Shown piece by piece: positions 27,223 to 38,700 of a stretch of DNA of 64,000 nucleotides (position 1 is its first letter; each line of letters begins with the position of its first letter). A program made the position numbers and the translations under genes. The notes below the pieces were generated by a model. The model worked only from the letters and a program-made list of their open reading frames with translations. It was not told where the DNA came from and made no database searches. This DNA is from Pseudomonas neuropathica (lineage in GTDB: Bacteria > Pseudomonadota > Gammaproteobacteria > Pseudomonadales > Pseudomonadaceae): assembly GCF_015461835.1 (NCBI RefSeq), contig NZ_JACOPX010000003.1, positions 350,572-414,571 on the forward strand, read 5' to 3'.

Positions 27223-27672
27223 TTCAGATTTACCTTTTTGAGGTCGAGTGGGGTCACGCAACCTTTTTAGGGTTGCGTGTGGAACTTCATCGTTTGCAGT
27301 TATTACTTGAGAGCTGGATTAACGGCCTTCGTGGGGGCTGTAACGTTGTTAATCGCGTTTGCCTTGTCGGCGAGGTGAATTTTAGGGAGATGGGGCGGGG
27401 GTAAACAGAGCGGGTTTTGATAAACACCTTTGGCAGATTTGGTAACAATCCCCCAAAGAACACCTAAATCACCTGTAGGAGCTGCCGAAGGCTGCGATCT
27501 TTTGATCTTGCCTCTAAACATCCAGATCAAAAGATCGCAGCCTTCGGCAGCTCCTACACAGGGCGCGGCTGGTGGGGGAGGGCTTGTTACTACCATCGTC
27601 GAATGGTTCTATGGCCCCCGCCCCGTTACAACAGGGTCATACAAAAACAACTATTACACCGAGGTAGGAAAG
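27223..27672. other. Intergenic region between the DUF2790 gene and acsA
   Basis: 450 bp between divergent genes. A hairpin CGCAACC-TTTTT-AGGGTTGCG lies near 27258-27277 and a family C repeat at 27474-27558. No gene was recognised. The acsA promoter should lie here. Confidence 0.55.
27474..27558. repeat. Inverted REP-like repeat, family C
   Basis: Complete pair TGTAGGAGCTGCCGAAGGCT / AGCCTTCGGCAGCTCCTACA with GATCTTTTGATC at the loop side, about 115 bp before the acsA start. Confidence 0.85.
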
Positions 27673-29628
<1,956 letters not shown>

Positions 29629-29645
29629 GTAGGGGGTCTGAAAAG

Positions 29646-29682
29646 GAAGCCCCGTCCGGTGTATGCCGGGTGGGGCTTTTTT
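29646..29682 (+). terminator. acsA terminator
   Basis: AAGCCCCGTCCGG loop CCGGGTGGGGCTTTTTT, 18 bp after the stop codon. Confidence 0.88.
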
Positions 29683-29714
29683 GTGTCTTCAGGTTTTGTG
29701 GTGGCTGGGCTGGC

Positions 29715-29802
29715 CTCTTCGCGAGCAGGCTCACTCCTACAGGGATCGCATTCCACCTGAAGAAACGCGATCAACTGTAGGAGTGAGCCTGCTCGCGATA
29801 GC
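29715..29802. repeat. REPIN-like inverted repeat, family B
   Basis: Arms CTTCGCGAGCAGGCTCACTC and GTAGGAGTGAGCCTGCTCGC with a loop of about 35 bp, between acsA and the aot operon. Confidence 0.85.
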
Positions 29803-30351
29803 AATTTGTCAGACGCCGGGGTAGTCCATTGTCGGAATACAAATCGACCCAACCAATAATTATCGATCTACCCCGTAAGACATTTCCCACTGTTACCCAA
29901 CACCTTCCTCGTAACCGAATGTGTAACCGCCCGCTCCGCGACGGGGCAAAGGGAAACGCATTGCCCCGTTTTAGAGCCTCGAAACCCCCGGTGAAAAATA
30001 AGACACAACGCTGCGCTTGCCGGATTAGAAGGGTTTGCGAATAATAGGCCCGCAATTTGCAGCATAGATCGGTTCACTGTCTTTCGCTCTTGCATGAAAT
30101 TGCAGGGCTGTCAATGCGCCCAAGTCGCTTTCTCTGTGCATCTGTAATTAGTTGTCGCATTGAAGAAATATCGGCTTCGGGCCTGTCGTTAGAATGCCGA
30201 TCACTCGCTCATCGTGGCTGACGTTGAAATCTCTGACGGTTTCAATGGGAAATTTCCCACCGATGCAGCAACCGATTTCCCGATTCACCCATTCGCATAT
30301 TGGGCTGTCGCTCACTCTGCCGTTTTTGCCCTTTACCGATGGAGTCCCGAG
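29803..30351 (+). other. Leader and promoter region of the aot operon
   Basis: 549 bp without a recognisable gene. It contains at least one ArgR-type half-site at 30153 and partial matches at 30184 and 30304. The bases before the aotJ start give GGAGTCCCGAG. An in-frame ATG at 30214 would add 46 residues before the signal peptide and is rejected. Confidence 0.55.
30153..30168 (+). promoter_or_regulatory. Candidate ArgR half-site upstream of aotJ
   Basis: TGTCGC-ATTGAAGA-AA fits the Pseudomonas ArgR half-site TGTCGC-N8-AA as I recall it. The tandem partner expected 21 bp away is not clear; TGTCGT lies at 30184. Confidence 0.4.
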
Positions 30352-31125
30352 ATGAAGAAACTTGTGCTGCTTGGCGCCCTGGCACTGTCCGTGCTGTCGA
30401 TGAACGCCTTCGCTGACGAAAAACCTCTGAAGATCGGTATCGAAGCGGCTTACCCTCCGTTCGCTTCGAAAGCACCGGACGGCAGCATCGTCGGTTTCGA
30501 CTACGACATCGGCAACGCTCTGTGCGAGCAGATGCAGGTCAAGTGTGTGTGGGTCGAGCAAGAGTTCGACGGTCTGATCCCGGCACTGAAAGTGCGCAAG
30601 ATCGACGCGATTCTGTCGTCCATGTCGATCACTGAAGATCGCAAGAAGTCGGTCGACTTCACCAACAAGTACTACAACACCCCGGCACGCCTGGTCATGA
30701 AGGCCGGTACTCAGGTCAGCGAAGGTCTGGCTGAGCTGAAGGGCAAGAACATCGGCGTGCAACGTGGTTCGATCCACGAGCGTTTCGCCCGCGAAGTCCT
30801 GGCGCCACTGGGTGCCGAGATCAAGCCGTACGGCTCGCAGAACGAAATCTACCTCGACGTGGCCGCCGGTCGCCTCGACGGCACCGTGGCTGACGCCACC
30901 CTGCTGCAAGACGGCTTCCTCAACACTGACGCCGGCAAAGGCTTTGCGTTTGCAGGCCCGGCGTTCACCGACGTCAAATACTTCGGCGACGGCGTAGGCA
31001 TCGCAGTCCGTAAGGGCGACGCCCTGAAAGACAAGATCAATGCTGCCATCGCGGCCATCCGCGAAAACGGCAAATACAAGGCAATCCAGGACAAGTACTT
31101 CGCCTTCGATATCTACGGCAAGTAA
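30352..31125 (+). CDS. aotJ: Arginine/ornithine ABC transporter substrate-binding protein
   Basis: 257 residues: signal peptide 1-21 (ending NAFA-DE) and a type II periplasmic amino-acid-binding domain ([47 protein letters not shown]). It resembles ArgT/HisJ-type proteins. It captures arginine or ornithine in the periplasm for AotQMP. It is the first gene of the conserved aotJQMOP-argR cluster. A perfect-stem terminator or attenuator follows, which would keep its expression above that of the permease genes. Confidence 0.92.
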   Translation: MKKLVLLGALALSVLSMNAFADEKPLKIGIEAAYPPFASKAPDGSIVGFDYDIGNALCEQMQVKCVWVEQEFDGLIPALKVRKIDAILSSMSITEDRKKSVDFTNKYYNTPARLVMKAGTQVSEGLAELKGKNIGVQRGSIHERFAREVLAPLGAEIKPYGSQNEIYLDVAAGRLDGTVADATLLQDGFLNTDAGKGFAFAGPAFTDVKYFGDGVGIAVRKGDALKDKINAAIAAIRENGKYKAIQDKYFAFDIYGK

Positions 31126-31146
31126 CACGTCTCTGCGACAAGTCCG

Positions 31147-31190
31147 AAATGGCGCAAGCAACAGGATCTCTGCGGTTTGCGCCATTTTTT
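31147..31190 (+). terminator. Attenuator/terminator between aotJ and aotQ
   Basis: AAATGGCGCAA (31147-31157) pairs perfectly with TTGCGCCATTT (31177-31187), followed by TTT, within the 91-bp aotJ-aotQ gap. Confidence 0.72.
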
Positions 31191-31216
31191 CATCCCAACT
31201 TTCGAGGACCTGAATC

Positions 31217-31906
31217 ATGTTGAAAGGCTACGGGGCTGTCATCCTCGATGGCGCATGGCTGACGCTTCAGCTCGCCTTGTCGTCCATGGCTCTGGCCATC
31301 GTTCTCGGGCTGATCGGTGTCGCGTTACGCCTGTCGCCGGTGCGCTGGCTGGCCTGGCTGGGCGATCTGTATTCCACGGTGATCCGCGGGATTCCTGATC
31401 TGGTGCTGATCCTGCTGATCTTTTACGGCGGTCAGGACTTGCTCAACCGCGTCGCACCGATGCTCGGCTATGACGATTACATCGACCTGAACCCGCTGGC
31501 CGCCGGTATCGGCACCCTCGGTTTCATCTTCGGTGCGTACCTGTCGGAAACCTTCCGTGGCGCCTTCATGGCCATTCCAAAAGGTCAGGCCGAAGCGGGC
31601 ATGGCGTACGGCATGAGTAGTTTTCAGGTGTTCTTCCGGGTGATGGTGCCGCAGATGATTCGTCTGGCGATCCCGGGCTTCACCAACAACTGGCTGGTAC
31701 TCACCAAGGCGACCGCGCTGATTTCCGTGGTCGGTCTGCAAGACATGATGTTCAAGGCCAAGCAGGCGGCAGATGCCACTCGCGAGCCTTTCACCTTCTT
31801 CCTCGCAGTGGCGGCGATGTACCTGGTGATCACCAGCGTCTCGTTGCTGGCATTGCGTCACCTTGAGAAGCGCTACTCGGTAGGCGTAAGGGCGGCTGAT
31901 CTATGA
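31217..31906 (+). CDS. aotQ: Arginine/ornithine ABC transporter permease
   Basis: 229 residues with about five membrane helices. The membrane-protein EAA loop lies around GAFMAIPKGQAEAGMAYGMSS, where it contacts the ATPase. It is a HisQ-type inner-membrane subunit, pairing with AotM to form the channel. CGAGGACCTGAATC precedes the ATG. It overlaps aotM by four bases (ATGA), so the two are co-translated. Confidence 0.92.
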   Translation: MLKGYGAVILDGAWLTLQLALSSMALAIVLGLIGVALRLSPVRWLAWLGDLYSTVIRGIPDLVLILLIFYGGQDLLNRVAPMLGYDDYIDLNPLAAGIGTLGFIFGAYLSETFRGAFMAIPKGQAEAGMAYGMSSFQVFFRVMVPQMIRLAIPGFTNNWLVLTKATALISVVGLQDMMFKAKQAADATREPFTFFLAVAAMYLVITSVSLLALRHLEKRYSVGVRAADL

Positions 31907-32601
31907 TCTTCGACTACAACGTCATTTGGGAGGCCATGCCGCTGTACCTCGGCGGCTTGCTGACCACCCTCAAATTGCTCGCGCTGTCGCTGTTTTTCGG
32001 TCTGCTCGCGGCTCTGCCGCTGGGGCTGATGCGCGTCTCGAAGAACCCGGTCGTCAACGGCGCCGCGTGGCTTTACACCTACGTGATCCGTGGCACGCCG
32101 ATGCTGGTGCAGCTGTTCCTGATCTACTACGGTCTGGCGCAGTTCGAAGCAGTACGCGAAAGCTTCTTGTGGCCGTGGCTGTCCAGTGCAACGTTCTGCG
32201 CGTGCCTGGCCTTCGCGGTCAACACCAGCGCCTACACCGCTGAGATTATTGCCGGCAGCCTCAAGGCCACGCCGAACGGTGAGATCGAAGCGGCCAAGGC
32301 CATGGGCATGTCGCGCTTCAAGCTGTACAAGCGCATTCTGCTGCCATCGGCCCTGCGCCGGGCGCTGCCGCAGTACAGCAACGAAGTGATCATGATGCTG
32401 CAGACCACCAGTCTGGCGTCCATCGTGACCTTGATCGACATCACTGGCGCGGCACGTACCGTCAACGCGCAGTTCTATCTGCCGTTCGAGGCGTACATCA
32501 CCGCTGGCGTGTTCTACCTGTGCCTGACCTTTATTCTGGTCAAACTGTTCAAACTGGCCGAGCGTCGCTGGTTGAGCTACCTGGCCCCGCGGAAGCACTG
32601 A
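31903..32601 (+). CDS. aotM: Arginine/ornithine ABC transporter permease
   Basis: 232 residues, HisM-type, with about five helices and an EAA loop around KATPNGEIEAAKAMGMSRFK. It starts inside the aotQ stop region and ends one base before the aotO start, so the three genes are tightly coupled. It is the partner of AotQ in the membrane. Confidence 0.92.
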   Translation: MIFDYNVIWEAMPLYLGGLLTTLKLLALSLFFGLLAALPLGLMRVSKNPVVNGAAWLYTYVIRGTPMLVQLFLIYYGLAQFEAVRESFLWPWLSSATFCACLAFAVNTSAYTAEIIAGSLKATPNGEIEAAKAMGMSRFKLYKRILLPSALRRALPQYSNEVIMMLQTTSLASIVTLIDITGAARTVNAQFYLPFEAYITAGVFYLCLTFILVKLFKLAERRWLSYLAPRKH

Positions 32602-32602
32602 T

Positions 32603-33715
32603 ATGGAACGCATCGACCACGTATTGCCGTGGAGCCACCTGGGCAGCGAGCGCAAGATTTCGGTTTTTCGCTTCGGTCATGGCGAGCGCAAGGCCTACAT
32701 TCAAGCCAGCCTCCACGCTGACGAATTGCCGGGCATGCGCACCGCTTGGGAGCTGAAAAAGCGCCTCGGCGAACTCGAAGCCAAAGGCTTGCTCAACGGT
32801 GTCATCGAGCTGGTGCCGGTCGCCAACCCGTTGGGTCTCGGGCAATTGCTGCAAGGCAATCACCAGGGCCGTTTCGAGGCGGGCAGCGGCAAGAACTTCA
32901 ATCGTGATTTCGTTGAGCTGAGCGCGCCGGTTGCGGCCGCTTTGGCCGACAGTCTCGGTGATGATCCGCACGTCAATGTGCGCCTGATCCGTCAGGCCAT
33001 GGCCGATCATCTGGCGGCATTGCCAGAGGCGAGCAGCCAGTTGCAGGGCATGCAGCGTGTGTTGCTCAGCCATGCCTGCACCGCCGACGTGGTGCTGGAC
33101 TTGCACTGCGATGCCGAAGCCGCGTTGCACATGTATGCGTTGCCGCAGCACTGGCCGCAGTGGCGCTCACTGGCCGCGCACCTGAATGTGAAGGTCGGAT
33201 TGCTGGCGGAAGATTCCGGCGGCAGTTCGTTCGATGAAGCCTGTTCGCTGCCGTGGCTGCGTCTGTCGCGGCAGTTCCCCGATGCGCAGATTCCGCTGGC
33301 GTGTCTGGCGACGACCATTGAACTGGGTGGTCAGGCCGACACCGGTCGCGCCGAAGCGCAGGCGTATGCTGAAGGCATTCTCGCCTTCCTCGCCGAGCAA
33401 GGTTTGATCACTGGCGAGTGGCCGAACCCGGCGCACGAAGCCTGTGAAGGCATGCCGTTCGAAGGCACCGAGTTGCTGTTCGCGCCGCATCCGGGCGTCG
33501 TGAGTTTTCTGCGCAAACCCGGCGAGTGGGTCGAGGCCGGCGACGAGATTTTTGAAGTGATTGATCCTCTGTCCGATCGGGTCAGCACGGTGTGTGCTGG
33601 TACCTCCGGGGTGCTGTTTGCCATTGAACGGCTGCGTTATGCCCAACCCGGTTTCTGGCTGGCCAAGGTGGCGGGGCGCGAAGCGCTGCGTCACGGGCGC
33701 TTGCTCAACGACTGA
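32603..33715 (+). CDS. aotO: Succinylglutamate desuccinylase/aspartoacylase family protein
   Basis: 370 residues, M14-like zinc carboxypeptidase fold. Zinc ligands are visible in ASLHADELPGM (His and Glu) and in VLDLHCDAEA (His). Its place between the permeases and the ATPase is conserved in the P. aeruginosa aot operon, where it is called AotO. Its role in arginine transport is not settled; it may act on an acylated amino acid and is related to AruE. It is predicted to be cytosolic, with no signal peptide. Confidence 0.85.
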   Translation: MERIDHVLPWSHLGSERKISVFRFGHGERKAYIQASLHADELPGMRTAWELKKRLGELEAKGLLNGVIELVPVANPLGLGQLLQGNHQGRFEAGSGKNFNRDFVELSAPVAAALADSLGDDPHVNVRLIRQAMADHLAALPEASSQLQGMQRVLLSHACTADVVLDLHCDAEAALHMYALPQHWPQWRSLAAHLNVKVGLLAEDSGGSSFDEACSLPWLRLSRQFPDAQIPLACLATTIELGGQADTGRAEAQAYAEGILAFLAEQGLITGEWPNPAHEACEGMPFEGTELLFAPHPGVVSFLRKPGEWVEAGDEIFEVIDPLSDRVSTVCAGTSGVLFAIERLRYAQPGFWLAKVAGREALRHGRLLND

Positions 33716-33742
33716 CTGACTGTTTTTGTGAGAACCGACCGC

Positions 33743-34507
33743 ATGTACAAACTTGAAGTCCAAGACCTGCATAAACGCTATGGCAGTCACGAAGTGCTCA
33801 AGGGCGTGTCCCTGAAAGCGGCAGCCGGCGATGTGATCAGCATCATCGGCTCCAGTGGCTCCGGCAAAAGTACTTTCCTGCGCTGCATCAACCTGCTCGA
33901 GCAGCCGCACGCGGGCAAGATTCTGCTCAACAACGAAGAGCTGAAACTGGTAGCGAACAAGGACGGCGCGCTGAAAGCCGCTGATCCGAAACAGCTGCAA
34001 CGCATGCGTTCGCGCCTGTCGATGGTGTTCCAGCATTTCAACCTGTGGTCGCACATGACCGCGCTGGAAAACATCATGGAAGCGCCGGTGCATGTACTCG
34101 GCGTGTCCAAGGCTGAAGCCCGCGAGAAAGCCGAGCACTACCTGAACAAGGTCGGCGTGGCCCATCGCAAAGATGCGTTCCCGGGGCACATGTCCGGTGG
34201 CGAGCAGCAGCGCGTGGCGATCGCCCGTGCACTGGCGATGGAGCCGGAAGTGATGCTGTTCGACGAGCCGACTTCGGCGCTTGACCCGGAACTGGTGGGC
34301 GACGTGCTGAAAGTCATGCAAGCGCTGGCTCAGGAAGGTCGCACCATGGTCGTGGTCACGCACGAAATGGGCTTCGCCCGTGAAGTGTCGAACCAGTTGG
34401 TGTTCCTGCACAAAGGTTTGGTGGAAGAAAGCGGCAACCCGCGTGAAGTGCTGGTGAATCCGCAATCGGAACGTTTGCAGCAATTCCTCTCGGGCAGCCT
34501 CAAGTAA
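33743..34507 (+). CDS. aotP: Arginine/ornithine ABC transporter ATP-binding protein
   Basis: 254 residues, HisP-type ATPase. Walker [10 protein letters not shown] is at 36-44, the Q-loop in MVFQHFNLW, signature SGGEQQR at 151-157, Walker B MLFDEP at 171-176 and the switch His in VVVTHEMGF. It drives uptake through AotQM. I start at the ATG giving [10 protein letters not shown]; a GTG five codons upstream is possible. It is the last transport gene, followed by a family C repeat and argR. Confidence 0.93.
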   Translation: MYKLEVQDLHKRYGSHEVLKGVSLKAAAGDVISIIGSSGSGKSTFLRCINLLEQPHAGKILLNNEELKLVANKDGALKAADPKQLQRMRSRLSMVFQHFNLWSHMTALENIMEAPVHVLGVSKAEAREKAEHYLNKVGVAHRKDAFPGHMSGGEQQRVAIARALAMEPEVMLFDEPTSALDPELVGDVLKVMQALAQEGRTMVVVTHEMGFAREVSNQLVFLHKGLVEESGNPREVLVNPQSERLQQFLSGSLK

Positions 34508-34569
34508 TCGCTGCCGTTATGCACCTGATTAGGTCATGCTTCGCGACCTAGAGACTGACCGAGATCCCT

Positions 34570-34656
34570 TGTAGGAGCTGCCGCAGGCTGCGATCTTTTG
34601 ACTTTGCTTTTAAGATCAAAAGATCGCAGCCTCGTTTTACTCGACAGCTCCTACAG
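34570..34656. repeat. Inverted REP-like repeat, family C, one arm disrupted
   Basis: The left arm is TTGTAGGAGCTGCCGCAGGC. The right arm reads GATCGCAGCCTCGTTTTACT then CGACAGCTCCTACA, so the expected CCTTCGGCAG core is replaced by an AT-rich insert. It lies between aotP and argR. Confidence 0.7.
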
Positions 34657-34748
34657 TTGACCGGTGTTGGTCTCATGATTTGTGTTCATTTACGGGCTAG
34701 CATTGGCCCATGCCTTCATCACTGTTCTTCGTTTCGGATCGCCCGCCC

Positions 34749-35741
34749 ATGACTGCCCATCGAATTGGTTTCCTGATTTGGCCCAGCACTAAAGCGTTGA
34801 CGCTGGCGCTGGCGGAGGAAGCCTTGCGTGTTGCTCAGCGTGTGCACCCGGAGGTGGTTTACGAGCTGTCGTTCCTGCAGGCGGAAGCCGTGACCGCAGC
34901 GGCGGCCGAAGGCACCTGGCAATTGCCCGGTGAAGCCTGGACCGGCAAACTCGAAAACTTCCAGAAACTGTTCCTGCTCGCTGACGAGCCGCCGACCACA
35001 TTGGCGCCGGCACTCAGCAGTGCGCTCAAGCAATTGGTACGTGCGGGTACAGTCATCGGCGGTCTGTCGGCCGGTGTCTATCCGTTGGCACAACTGGGGT
35101 TGCTCGACGGTTATCGTGCTGCCGTGCACTGGCGCTGGCAGGACGATTTCGCCGAGCGTTTCCCTAAAGTCATTGCCACCAGTCACCTGTTCGACTGGGA
35201 TCGTGATCGCCTGACCGCGTGTGGCGGCATGTCCGTGCTTGATCTGCTGCTGGCGGTATTGGCTCGCGATCACGGTGCAGAGTTGGCCGGAGCGGTTTCG
35301 GAAGAACTGGTCGTTGAACGCATTCGCGAGGGCGGCGAGCGTCAGCGCATCCCGTTGCAGAACCGTCTCGGCTCCAGCCATCCGAAGCTCACCCAAGCGG
35401 TGTTGCTGATGGAAGCCAACATCGAAGAACCGCTGACCACCGACGAAATCGCCCAGCATGTGTGCGTGTCCCGTCGCCAGTTGGAGCGGATCTTCAAGCA
35501 ATACCTCAACCGTGTGCCGAGCCAGTACTACCTGGAACTGCGCCTGAACAAGGCCCGGCAGATGTTGATGCAGACCAGCAAGTCGATCATCCAGATCGGC
35601 CTGTCCTGTGGCTTCTCCTCGGGGCCGCATTTCTCCAGCGCCTATCGCAACTTCTTCGGTGCCACACCGCGGGAAGATCGCAACCAGCGGCGCAGCAGCA
35701 GCCCGTTCGAGTTGTCGTCAGTGCCGCCAGAACGTGGCTGA
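34749..35741 (+). CDS. argR: Arginine regulator ArgR (AraC/XylS family)
   Basis: 330 residues. The N-terminal DJ-1/PfpI-like effector domain (RIGFLIWPSTKALTLALAEE, GGLSAGVYPLAQLGLL) is joined to a C-terminal AraC double HTH (EIAQHVCVSRRQLERIFKQ and IIQIGLSCGFSSGPHFSSAY). It matches P. aeruginosa ArgR, which with arginine activates aot and aru and represses arginine synthesis. I start at MTAHRIGFL by family length; an ATG 13 codons upstream is possible. It ends 7 bp from the convergent LRR gene. Confidence 0.93.
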   Translation: MTAHRIGFLIWPSTKALTLALAEEALRVAQRVHPEVVYELSFLQAEAVTAAAAEGTWQLPGEAWTGKLENFQKLFLLADEPPTTLAPALSSALKQLVRAGTVIGGLSAGVYPLAQLGLLDGYRAAVHWRWQDDFAERFPKVIATSHLFDWDRDRLTACGGMSVLDLLLAVLARDHGAELAGAVSEELVVERIREGGERQRIPLQNRLGSSHPKLTQAVLLMEANIEEPLTTDEIAQHVCVSRRQLERIFKQYLNRVPSQYYLELRLNKARQMLMQTSKSIIQIGLSCGFSSGPHFSSAYRNFFGATPREDRNQRRSSSPFELSSVPPERG

Positions 35742-35748
35742 CGGCGGG

Positions 35749-38700
35749 TCAGCTATGCCTTGTCGATGGTAATGGTCGCTCCTCGCCATCGGAAAAATCC
35801 GAATCCACGAAGTCGTCAAGTTCGCGCCGGGCCTCCGGCATCCATCTTTCGTTAATTTGCTCGTTAAACGCCGTGGTGTATCTGTCCAGGCGTTGCTGAC
35901 TTTCCGGGTGAAGGGGGTTGTCGTCGAAGTCGTATTCGGTCACCGCGTTGCCGGGCTGTAAAGGAAACTCGCTTGGCAACTCGGTAATCGCGTTCCCGGA
36001 CAAGTCCGCGTACATCAATCGAGGCAGCTCGAACAGACCGTCAGGCACTTTGGTCAAGGCGCAATTGCCGAAACGCACATCGGTCATCTGCGGGAAATGA
36101 CTCAGGTCTGGGGCTCTGTTGAGCGGATTGTTGCTCAGGTCTACCGATCTCAGGTTTTTCAAGGCTGCGAAGGCCTCTGCAGTCTGCGCAGTCAGAGTGA
36201 TTTGACAGTCGGGCAGATACAGGCTGCGCAGCCTGTCCATACCGAGTATCGAGGGAGGAATCTCGCCCAGCGGATAGTGGCGGATCTCGACGTCTTTGAG
36301 CTTCGGAAAAAGCGCCAGCAGACGATCAACCCGAGGCGGGGCCGACGCTCTGGTGGTGAGTTTCAATTGTTCGATGTGGTCAAAGCGTGCGGTCAGCGGC
36401 GGCAGTTCACCGGTAAACGACAACTCGCAGTTGACCTCTGGACCTGTCAGGTGCGTGGGCGCCCGGCGCAGCTCGTTTTCCAGGTTGTCCCTGAAATGTT
36501 GGCGTTTGAGTTTTTCCCTCGCTGCAGCGTCGTTCCCAAATGGCATCTGCGTCACAGCATCGCTGGGGATCTCATCTGCCCAGGTGCCCAGGCGTTCGAG
36601 CAGGCGGGTGAGGTCGGTTTTGCGGCGCATCAGTTCAAGACGTCCATCGGCCAGCGTACCCGGAAGGCTGTAGATAAGATCGTTGGCGTCGAAGCCGGAC
36701 AGCGATGGGTACAGACTTTGAGCCAGTTCGATGTCGTCCTGTTGGGCCGAGATACCAAAGTTGTCGGCTTTGGCCTGGAAGGCGGCTTTGACTCGTTCTC
36801 TGGAAGCCACTGACAATGGGTTGCCGCCCAGTTCAATACCGCGACCGGAATAACGCGTCAGTTGCGCCGGCAGTTCGATGATGTTGTTGTCGCTCAGCAA
36901 CGCCACTTCCAGATGCGGCAGCTGTTCCAGCCCGACAGGCACACTATCGATCCCGGTGTTGATCAGATCGATGAACGTCAGGTTTTGCAGGGTCGATACA
37001 TCGGGCGTGGCCTGCAATGTGTTGCTGTACAAGTCCAGCGATTTCAATCGGGTCAGCGTGGACAGGATCGCTTGTCCGTCAGGATCCAGAGTGATCTGGC
37101 ACTTGCTCAGCATCAACGTTTCGAGCGACGGCAGACCTTGCAGTGCTTGAGGTATGCGGCCGAGGGCAAAGCCCTGCAGTTCCAGTCCCTGCAATCCGCT
37201 GAAGCTTCTGAGAAAACCCCCGGAAACCTTAAGCCCTGGATTGCCCTGAAGATTGAGATGCGTGATGTGAGTGAAATCGGTGCTCAGCTCCGGTAACTCA
37301 CCGGTAAACGCCGGCTTGGCATCGAAAGTGTTGAACCGTAGTGCTGAATTGTCGTTACGCCGGCCGCGCCAGAGTTGCTCAAGCTTGTCGCGAAATTCTT
37401 GTCTGGCGGCGAGTTCTGTGGCTTTTTCCTGCGCAGTCCATGGCAGTTCAGTCAACGGATTGTTGACCGGCAAACGCTCACGCCACGCGTTGAGATCGCC
37501 CATCATTCGGGCGATTTCTGCCTCCCAACTGAGCAGTTGAGTCGTGCCGGCCAGCAATGTCCCGGGCAGGCGATAAATCATGTTGATGGCCGCGTTGTCA
37601 CCCAGTCGCGGGAACAGTCTTTGCGCCATGGCAATGTCAGCCGATGCCGGTTTGACCCGGAAGTTGCGTCCCTGTGTGGCGTAGTAGCGCTTGATGCGCT
37701 CGCGAGCATTCAAGGACAGCGGATTATCGTTCAGATATACGCCGTCGGCCTGATCGGAACTCAAGCTGAAAATCGCGTCCGGCAGCTCGGTGATGTTGTT
37801 GTTATTGAGATGGAGAATTTCAAGTGCCGGATGCTCGGCGATACCCTTGGGCACGCTGCTGATATCGGTATGGGCAAGTGAAACGCTCGTCAGGTCTGGC
37901 AAGGCGTTCAAATCAGGTGCGATTGTCAGCGGGTTGTGGCTCAGATCGAGCAACTGCAGTTTGGACATGGCACCGAGCAGTTGCTGCCCTTCAGGCGTGA
38001 GTGTCAGCGCGCAGTCAGTCAGTTTTAGCGTTTTGAGATCCTTGAGGCGCCCGACGAATGAGGGGATGTCATCGAGCGCGAAGGCTTTCAGTTCCAGCGC
38101 CTGCAGATTCGGAAACAAGGCAGCAAATGAATCGATGCCTGTAGTCGTTGCATTGCCTGCAAGCTGGAGGCTTGTCACGTGATCGAAATTCACAGTCAGG
38201 CGGGGCAGTTCGCCGAAGAACTTCAGGTCTGTCGCAAAAGACGCGGTGCGCGCGCCGCTGTCAATTGACCTTTCACGCCAGAAATCCTCCGTGAGCTCCT
38301 TGAAGGCGGAACGCGCGGCTTGTTGCTCCAGACGCTCGCCTTCGCTAAGCACCTGACCTGTAACCGGGTGCGCTGATGGAGTTTCCAGTGCCCAGCGCGC
38401 CAGATCCTCGCGCATTTGTTGCAGCTCCGCTCTCCAGCGCACGAGTTGTTTTCGACCGCCGGCCAGGTCGCCAGGCAAGTCGTAGATCATCTCGCTGGCC
38501 TTTTGGGCGTTCAGACCGGGAAACAACTGCCGGGCGAGGGCAACGTCTTGCTCGTCAGCCATTACGTCAAAGTCGTTTCGATGGCTACGGAAGTAGCTCT
38601 TGATCTGGTCGCGGGAGGCTGCCGATAGCGGGTTGTCGGCAAGGTAAATGCCGTCACTGCGGTCGGCGGGAAGGTCGAACAGCGCGTCAGGCAGTTGCGT

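Noticed and set aside
35749..36100. NEL ubiquitin-ligase domain at the C-terminus of the LRR protein
   Set aside because: After the last LRR only about 55 mostly acidic residues remain, with no Cys-x-Asp motif or helical domain.
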